This document shows, in pieces, positions 13,683 to 18,794 of a stretch of 18,794 nucleotides of DNA. Source of the stretch: Pseudodesulfovibrio sp. (GTDB lineage: Bacteria; Desulfobacterota; Desulfovibrionia; Desulfovibrionales; Desulfovibrionaceae); the NCBI GenBank assembly GCA_022712815.1, contig JAFLJW010000107.1, positions 1 through 18,794 of the forward strand, read 5' to 3'. The translations under genes were made by a program, and so were the position numbers. Within the stretch, counting starts at the first letter, position 1. Each line of letters starts with the position of its first letter. The notes below the pieces were generated by a model that was not told where the DNA came from, made no database searches, and saw only the letters and a list, made by a program, of their open reading frames with translations.

Positions 13683-14730
13683 CTCCGAAGTGCAAATTCC
13701 ACGAATTGCCGTGGATGCCATGGGGGGCGATTATGGCCCCTCACTTGTCGTACCCTCTGCGGTTAAAGCCGCACGTGATGGCATCGGCATTGTGCTTGTC
13801 GGCGATGAAGACGTCATAAAAGAAGAGCTTGCCAGGCTCGACATCTCCGGTCTGGACGTTACAGTCGTCCCGGCCAGTCAGGTTGTCGAGATGGATGACA
13901 AGCCTTCGGACGCACTTCGGCGCAAAAAGGATTCATCCATCCAGGTAGCTTGTCGCTACGTCAAGGACGGCAAGGCTGACGGCGTTGTCAGCGCGGGTAA
14001 TTCCGGGGCCTCCGTGGCCTGCGGAATATTTGTGCTGGGACGGATCAAAGGCGTGCTGCGCCCGGCTTTGGCCGGTATCATGCCCACGGAAAAGGACCCG
14101 GTCGTACTCATTGACGTCGGGGCCAATGTGGATTCCAAGCCCCTGCACCTGTTTCAGTTCGGCCTGATGGCCGACGTGCTTGCCCGCGACGTCCTCGGAA
14201 TGAAAGACCCTTCCATAGGGCTTTTGTCCATCGGCGAGGAAGAAGGCAAGGGCAACGCCATGGTACGCGAAGCCTATGACCTGCTCCGTGAATCGCAGCT
14301 CAAGTTCATCGGCAACGTCGAAGGACGTGACATTTTCACCGGCGATGTGGACGTGGTCGTCTGTGATGGTTTTGTGGGCAACGTGGCCCTCAAATTGTCC
14401 GAGGGCCTTGCTCAGTCCATGGGCCGGATTCTCAAGGAAGAACTAAAATCCAGTTGGCTGTCCAAGCTTGGAACCCTGCTTTCGCTCAGGGCCTTCAAGC
14501 GGTTCAGGAGGGTTGTTGATTACGCCGAATATGGCGGAGCACCGTTGCTTGGCCTCAAGGGCATCGTCGTTGTCTGTCATGGCAAATCAAACGAACTGGC
14601 CATAGTCAATGCGATCAAGGTTGCGGCTACCAGCGTTCGCAACAAGATGCATGAACATCTGGCTGAAGGCCTCGCTGCCCATAAGGGATTGAGCGGAAAG
14701 ACCGGAAAAACCACCAAGTCCGCCGCCTGA
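13675..14730 (+). CDS. plsX: Phosphate acyltransferase PlsX
   Basis: PlsX makes acyl-phosphate from acyl-ACP for phosphatidate synthesis by PlsY. The 351-residue protein has the N-terminal IAVDAMGGDYGP, a VSAGNSGA segment, LIDVGANVD, FVGNVALKLSEG and the C-terminal EYGGAPLLGLKGIVVVCHG. The ATG at 13675 lies inside the rpmF end (ATGCCTAA) and has no clear Shine-Dalgarno, which fits re-initiation after rpmF. A later GTG at 13690 would also be short of a ribosome site, so the first ATG is preferred. Confidence 0.95.
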   Translation: MPNSEVQIPRIAVDAMGGDYGPSLVVPSAVKAARDGIGIVLVGDEDVIKEELARLDISGLDVTVVPASQVVEMDDKPSDALRRKKDSSIQVACRYVKDGKADGVVSAGNSGASVACGIFVLGRIKGVLRPALAGIMPTEKDPVVLIDVGANVDSKPLHLFQFGLMADVLARDVLGMKDPSIGLLSIGEEEGKGNAMVREAYDLLRESQLKFIGNVEGRDIFTGDVDVVVCDGFVGNVALKLSEGLAQSMGRILKEELKSSWLSKLGTLLSLRAFKRFRRVVDYAEYGGAPLLGLKGIVVVCHGKSNELAIVNAIKVAATSVRNKMHEHLAEGLAAHKGLSGKTGKTTKSAA

Positions 14731-14814
14731 CCCACCCCCGATTCACGGCATATTAAAACATGCAAAAAAAGCGAGTTGCTTGACCCGGTCGAGTCATTCG
14801 CATACACCCCACCC

Positions 14815-15810
14815 ATGACGAAATGCATCATCCGCGGCTTTGGCCGCTACGCTCCCAAACGAATCGTGACCAACTTCGATCTTGAAAAGTTTGTCGATAC
14901 CAATGACGAATGGATCACCACCCGGACCGGCATCAAGCAGCGGCACATGGCGGCCGAAGGCGAGTCCGCATCCGATATGGCGACCGAAGCCGCAAAAAGA
15001 GCTTTGGCCGATGCCGGAATGAAAGCCCATGAGCTGACCCATATAATTGTCGGCACTTTCACTCCTGACTCCATGATTCCATCTACCGCTTGCCGCGTGC
15101 AACAAAAACTGGGCATCCGTGACCAGATGTGCGTGGATGTAGGTGCGGCATGCTCCGGCTTTCTCTATGCGCTGGAAACCGCGCGTGGCTATCTGGCTCT
15201 CCATCCTGAGAGCAAAATCCTTCTGGCCTGCTCAGAAGTGATCACCCCTCGCCTAAACTGGGAAGATCGCGCTTCATGCGTGCTTTTCGGAGACGCAGCC
15301 GGTGCGGTCATTCTCACTGGTAAAAATGCAGCCGGTGCCGAAGACACGCCCAGAGTGCTGGATATCATGCTCAAGGCGGATGGCAGCCTGGGTGATTTGC
15401 TCATGGTCAATGGTGGCGGATCAGCCGACCCCTACAAGCTGGGTACGATTGTGGATGAAGAATATTTCGTCCAGTTGGAGGGCAGGGAAATTTTCAAGCA
15501 CGCCGTTCGCAAGATGAGCGCGGCCTGCGAGGAAATTCTTGAAAAGAACGGAGTGGACAAGAAAGAGATCGACGTTCTGCTTCCCCATCAGGCAAATTTT
15601 CGGATCATTGATGCGGTGGGTCGCAAGTTCGATATCCCCGCCGAGAAAGTGTTCTCCAATATTGACCGTTACGCCAACACCTCGGCAGCCTCCATCCCCG
15701 TGGCGTTCTCCGAAGCAGTTGAAACCGGCTTCATCAAAAAAGGCGACCTGGTACTCCTGACGGCTTTTGGCGGCGGCTTTACCTGGGGCGCGGCCTTGGT
15801 TCAATTCTAG
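14815..15810 (+). CDS. fabH: 3-oxoacyl-ACP synthase III (FabH)
   Basis: FabH condenses acetyl-CoA (or another acyl-CoA) with malonyl-ACP to start fatty acid synthesis. The 331-residue protein has the catalytic Cys113 in GAACSGF, His258 in LPHQANFRIID and Asn288 in RYANTSAASIP, plus the C-terminal TAFGGGFTWGAALVQF. ATG 14815 gives the usual MTKxxIRGFGRYAP-type amino terminus, but the bases before it (CACCCCACCC) contain no Shine-Dalgarno. Upstream in-frame TTG codons would add residues not seen in the family. It follows plsX by 84 bases. Confidence 0.96.
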   Translation: MTKCIIRGFGRYAPKRIVTNFDLEKFVDTNDEWITTRTGIKQRHMAAEGESASDMATEAAKRALADAGMKAHELTHIIVGTFTPDSMIPSTACRVQQKLGIRDQMCVDVGAACSGFLYALETARGYLALHPESKILLACSEVITPRLNWEDRASCVLFGDAAGAVILTGKNAAGAEDTPRVLDIMLKADGSLGDLLMVNGGGSADPYKLGTIVDEEYFVQLEGREIFKHAVRKMSAACEEILEKNGVDKKEIDVLLPHQANFRIIDAVGRKFDIPAEKVFSNIDRYANTSAASIPVAFSEAVETGFIKKGDLVLLTAFGGGFTWGAALVQF

Positions 15811-15939
15811 CTCGATTTCTGTTTGATTTTTTGTTTGAAACAGCTCTTGCGAACCTATATTTTACAACAGAGAAATTTGCAGTTGTGGACAGTTTTGTAT
15901 ATAGGGTGCTGACCAATGAGCAAATCAAGAGGTACGTCG

Positions 15940-16683
15940 ATGAGTGATCTTTCCAAAGTCGCACTGGTCACGGGTGGTTCTCGTGGCATAGGCCGTACAG
16001 TTGCCGAAAAGCTGGCAGGCGATGGGTTTGAAGTTTATCTGACCTATGTCAGCCGCCCTAAGGCCGCTGATGAAGTCGTGGCCGCCATCGAAGCTAACGG
16101 CGGAAAGGCCAAAGCCTTTAAACTCGATTCCGGCGACCGCGATGCTGTCACTGATTTTTTCAAGACCGAAATCAAGGGCAAAGTGTCCCTTGATGTGCTG
16201 GTGAACAACGCCGGTATCACCCGCGACGGATTGATGATGCGCATGAAAGATGACGACTGGGACAAGGTCATTCACATCAACCTCACCGGCTGTTTTGTCT
16301 TCCTCAAGGAAGCGTCCAAGATTATGGGCAAGCAGCGTTTTGGTCGCATCGTCAATATCACGAGCATCGTGGGCCAGATGGGCAATGCAGGGCAGGCCAA
16401 CTATTGCGCTGCCAAGGCTGGTCTCATTGGTCTGACCAAGTCCGCCGCCAGAGAGCTGGCAGGACGCGGGATCACGGTCAATGCCGTGGCTCCCGGATTC
16501 ATTGAAACCGACATGACTGCCGCGCTTCCCGAAAAGGTTGTCGAAGCCATGTTGACGCAAATTCCGTTGAAAGCCCTCGGACAGTCCGAGGACATCGCTG
16601 CCGCAGTCTCCTTCCTGTCCGGCCCCGGAGCCGGGTACATAACCGGTCAGGTTCTGGGAGTGAACGGCGGCATGTATATGTAA
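15940..16683 (+). CDS. fabG: 3-oxoacyl-ACP reductase (FabG)
   Basis: FabG reduces 3-oxoacyl-ACP with NADPH. It is a 247-residue short-chain dehydrogenase with the nucleotide motif TGGSRGIG (11-18), NNAGI (89-93), catalytic Asn114, Ser142, Tyr155 and Lys159 (the YCAAK segment) and the C-terminal GQVLGVNGGMYM. Two in-frame ATGs compete. The second, at 15940, has AAGAGGT seven bases upstream and gives the standard FabG length. The first, at 15916, would add eight residues and has only AGGGTG. It lies 129 bases after fabH; TATATAGGG at the end of that gap may be part of an internal promoter. Confidence 0.95.
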   Translation: MSDLSKVALVTGGSRGIGRTVAEKLAGDGFEVYLTYVSRPKAADEVVAAIEANGGKAKAFKLDSGDRDAVTDFFKTEIKGKVSLDVLVNNAGITRDGLMMRMKDDDWDKVIHINLTGCFVFLKEASKIMGKQRFGRIVNITSIVGQMGNAGQANYCAAKAGLIGLTKSAARELAGRGITVNAVAPGFIETDMTAALPEKVVEAMLTQIPLKALGQSEDIAAAVSFLSGPGAGYITGQVLGVNGGMYM

Positions 16684-16718
16684 TTGATAAAACAAAAAAA
16701 ATGTTATTGGAGGGAATT

Positions 16719-16955
16719 ATGTCCGACGTAGCCGCTAAAGTTAAAGAGATCATCGTGGATCAGCTGGGTGTGAGTGCCGATGAAGTTGTTGAAGGCGCTG
16801 CATTTGTTGAAGATCTGGGTGCTGATTCTCTGGACCTGACCGAGTTGATCATGGCCATGGAAGAAGAATTCGACCTGGAAATTGATGATGAAGACGCTCA
16901 GAAAATCCTCAAGGTCCAGGATGCCATTTCTCACGTCGAGAAGGCACAGGCATAA
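16719..16955 (+). CDS. acpP: Acyl carrier protein
   Basis: This 78-residue acidic protein has the phosphopantetheine attachment motif GADSLDLTEL with Ser37, and the standard MSDVAAKVKEIIVDQLGV start. It carries growing acyl chains between FabH, FabG, FabF and PlsX, all encoded beside it. GGAGGG ends four bases before the ATG. A terminator-like hairpin follows, so acpP may be expressed at higher levels than fabF, which suits its high cellular demand. Confidence 0.98.
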   Translation: MSDVAAKVKEIIVDQLGVSADEVVEGAAFVEDLGADSLDLTELIMAMEEEFDLEIDDEDAQKILKVQDAISHVEKAQA

Positions 16956-16984
16956 GCTGGTCAGTCTGAAATTGATAGATTAGA

Positions 16985-17024
16985 GAGCGTCTTATGCACC
17001 ACTATGTGTAAGACGCTCCTTTTT
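16985..17024 (+). terminator. Terminator-like hairpin between acpP and fabF
   Basis: GAGCGTCTTA (16985-16994) pairs exactly with TAAGACGCTC (17009-17018), with a 14-base loop, followed by C and T5. It lies 29 bases after the acpP stop, and fabF starts 36 bases beyond it. It probably gives partial termination. Confidence 0.8.
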
Positions 17025-17060
17025 CATTTTTTTTACACGCAGACAGTACGGGTATTTATT

Positions 17061-18299
17061 ATGAACAGGGTTGTCGTCACCAGCGTCTCGGCCATCACTC
17101 CACTTGGCAATGATGTTGAAATCAGTTGGCAGAATCTCCTGGCCGGAAAATCCGGCATAGGCAAGATCACGAAGTTTGATTCCACGGACTACGCCACCAA
17201 AATTGCGGGTGAAGTCAAGGATTTCGATCCCACGACTTTCATCGGCAAGAAAGAAGCACGGCGCATGGAGACCTTTACCCAGTATGCGGTCTGCGCCACC
17301 AGGATGTTATTCGAGTCCGCAGGATGGACCATTCCCGAAGAGGAAAAGCACCGGGCAGGCACTGTCATCGGTGTTGGTCTGGGCGGCTTGAGAATCATCG
17401 AGGAAATGCATACCAAGCTCCTGGCCAAGGGGCCGGGGCGGGTCTCACCATTTTTCATTCCGCTCATGATCGCCAACATGGCCGCTGGACAAGCCTCCAT
17501 CGAGGCCGGTGCCATGGGTCCGAATCTTTGCACCACCACGGCGTGTGCATCCGGTACGCATGGGATTGGTGTAGCCTACACCGACATCGCCATGGGCCGG
17601 GCCGACATCATGATCTGCGGCGGTGCAGAGTCCACCATCACCGTTCTCGGCGTGTCCGGGTTCAATGCGATGAAGGCTCTCTCCACCCGCAACGATGAGC
17701 CTGAAAAGGCTTCCCGCCCCTTTGATGCTGATCGTACCGGCTTCATTATGGGAGAGGGTTGCGGCCTGCTGCTTCTGGAATCCCTTGATCACGCCAAGGC
17801 GCGTGGCGCGGAGATTCTGGCCGAGGTCGTCGGCTTTGGCGCATCCGGTGATGCATACCACATGACAGCACCGCCCGAAGACGGCTCCGGCATGTCTCTG
17901 GCCATGGCTGCCGCCATCCGCGAGGCAAAGGTCGATCCGTCCGAAATCGACCACATCAATGCGCACGGCACCTCTACCAAGCTCAATGACATGTGCGAGA
18001 CCCGCGCCATCAAAACAGTCTTTGGCGACCACGCCTATGACATTGATATCTGCGCCAACAAATCGCAGATAGGACATTTGCTCGGAGCAGCCGGTGGAGT
18101 CGAGGCCGTCTTTGCGGTCAAGACCCTTGTCGAGGGTGTCATCCCCGGCACCACCAACCGCGACACGCCGGACCCGGATTGCGATCTGGACGTCTGTGCC
18201 GATGGCCCACGCGAGAAGCAGGTCAACTACGTACTGAGCAACTCGTTCGGCTTTGGCGGAACCAACGCCTGCATGTTATTCAAACGCTTTACCGACTAA
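17061..18299 (+). CDS. fabF: 3-oxoacyl-ACP synthase II (FabF)
   Basis: FabF elongates acyl-ACP with malonyl-ACP. The 412-residue protein has the Cys-His-His triad: Cys162 in TTTACASGTHGIG, His302 in INAHGTSTKLND and His339 in NKSQIGHLLGAAGG (with Lys334), and ends NSFGFGGTNACMLFKR. ATG 17061 gives the typical MNRVVVTSVSAITPLG start; the Shine-Dalgarno is weak (GGGTAT). An upstream in-frame ATG would run back through the terminator hairpin and add residues not found in the family. Confidence 0.97.
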   Translation: MNRVVVTSVSAITPLGNDVEISWQNLLAGKSGIGKITKFDSTDYATKIAGEVKDFDPTTFIGKKEARRMETFTQYAVCATRMLFESAGWTIPEEEKHRAGTVIGVGLGGLRIIEEMHTKLLAKGPGRVSPFFIPLMIANMAAGQASIEAGAMGPNLCTTTACASGTHGIGVAYTDIAMGRADIMICGGAESTITVLGVSGFNAMKALSTRNDEPEKASRPFDADRTGFIMGEGCGLLLLESLDHAKARGAEILAEVVGFGASGDAYHMTAPPEDGSGMSLAMAAAIREAKVDPSEIDHINAHGTSTKLNDMCETRAIKTVFGDHAYDIDICANKSQIGHLLGAAGGVEAVFAVKTLVEGVIPGTTNRDTPDPDCDLDVCADGPREKQVNYVLSNSFGFGGTNACMLFKRFTD

Positions 18300-18305
18300 C
18301 AACAA

Positions 18306-18332
18306 GGGGGGCTGAACGGCCTCCCTTTTTTT
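18306..18332 (+). terminator. Intrinsic terminator after fabF
   Basis: GGGGGGC (18306-18312) pairs with GCCTCCC (18319-18325) including one G-T pair, over a six-base loop, and is followed by T7. It begins six bases after the fabF stop. Confidence 0.85.
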
Positions 18333-18486
18333 ATATAAGGACGGATCTCCACCCCGCATGGGCCGGTGGTTGCGTCAACCCGAAGGGATATATGTCGCTT
18401 CGTCAGGTTGTCGCCCCAAAACCATCCGCACACCATGAGCCGGTGGGAAGCCATTCGTATCCACATCCAAAACGAGGTGTCTCATC

Positions 18487-18794
18487 ATGGAAGAGCTGTT
18501 AATCCAGGACCCGGCAATCGCTGCCGCCATCGCATCCGAAGTCAATCGTCAGGTCAGCAAGCTGGAACTCATCGCCAGCGAAAATTTCGTTTCAACCGCT
18601 GTCCGGCAGGCCCAGGGGTCTGTCATGACCAACAAATATGCCGAAGGCTACCCCGGCAAACGGTGGTACGGCGGCTGCGAGTTCGTCGATCAGGTCGAAG
18701 ATCTGGCCCGTGACCGCGCCAAGGAGCTATTCGGCGCGGCCTATGTCAATGTCCAGCCTCATTCCGGCTCTCAGGCGAACATGGCCGTCTATTT
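18487..18794 (+). CDS. glyA: Serine hydroxymethyltransferase, N-terminal part (3' end outside window)
   Basis: The first 102 residues are visible and the frame is open at the window end. MEELLIQDPAIAAAI, then KLELIASENFVS, then TNKYAEGYPGKRWYGGCEFVDQVE, and VQPHSGSQANMAVY are classic GlyA segments; the HSGSQAN region helps bind pyridoxal phosphate. The enzyme interconverts serine and glycine and supplies methylene-tetrahydrofolate. ATG 18487 is preceded by a weak GAGGTG. A roughly 150-base gap follows the fabF terminator, so glyA likely has its own promoter, which I could not pinpoint. Confidence 0.96.
   Translation, partial: MEELLIQDPAIAAAIASEVNRQVSKLELIASENFVSTAVRQAQGSVMTNKYAEGYPGKRWYGGCEFVDQVEDLARDRAKELFGAAYVNVQPHSGSQANMAVY

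Noticed and set aside
15819..15843. CTGTTT/AAACAG inverted repeat after fabH as a terminator
   Set aside because: Only six pairs, a 13-base loop and no T-run after the second arm.
1..18794. tRNA, rRNA, CRISPR arrays, insertion sequences or phage genes
   Set aside because: None of the expected sequence patterns, such as tandem spaced repeats, transposase motifs or cloverleaf arms, was seen.

Overview
The window looks like chromosome from a sulfate-reducing deltaproteobacterium of the Desulfovibrio / Pseudodesulfovibrio type. The right half carries the gene order rpmB (divergent) - YceD/DUF177 - rpmF - plsX - fabH - fabG - acpP - fabF - glyA, which I recall from Desulfovibrionaceae. The middle has a sigma-54 activator beside a NifX-family protein and an Mrp ATPase, as in the anaerobe-specific 'orange protein' loci of Desulfovibrio. 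Assignment is from gene content only.

Layout. (1) 1-5412, + strand: an apparent operon with the 3' end of a [NiFe]-hydrogenase large subunit, a HydE-like radical SAM protein, NifH-, NifD- and NifK-like proteins, HypC, and a 56-residue fragment resembling the HypD N-terminus. (2) 5454-6372, - strand: ribB under an FMN riboswitch. (3) 6466-7688, + strand: hypA and hypB with a terminator. (4) 7765-10749, + strand: a PAS/AAA+ sigma-54 activator, a well-formed -24/-12 promoter preceded by repeated dyads, a NifX-family gene, a terminator-like hairpin, an Mrp/NBP35 ATPase and a terminator. (5) 10849-11866, - strand: a TPR protein and an HD-GYP protein, translationally coupled. (6) 11867-12407: about 540 bases without a recognisable gene. 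(7) 12408-18794: rpmB on the - strand, then the ribosomal protein / fatty acid synthesis operon, ending in a partial glyA.

The most unusual part is region 1. Its NifHDK-like proteins cannot be an ordinary nitrogenase. The NifH-like reductase keeps its ATP and [4Fe-4S] motifs. The NifD-like subunit lacks the cofactor Cys and His ligands, and the NifK-like subunit has lost all three P-cluster cysteines. The HydE-like protein has C-x-C-x4-C in place of the radical SAM C-x3-C-x2-C. The hydrogenase large subunit keeps both C-terminal nickel cysteines but has Val where the endopeptidase-recognition His/Arg should be. Placed between a hydrogenase subunit and HypC, these genes suggest an undescribed reductase that makes or modifies a metal cofactor, or a hydrogen-linked reductase of unknown substrate. 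That role is inference. The motif changes are read directly from the sequence.

Region 7 is housekeeping: PlsX, FabH, FabG, ACP and FabF start and elongate fatty acids, with transcription probably beginning at the sigma-70-type promoter at 12823-12850.
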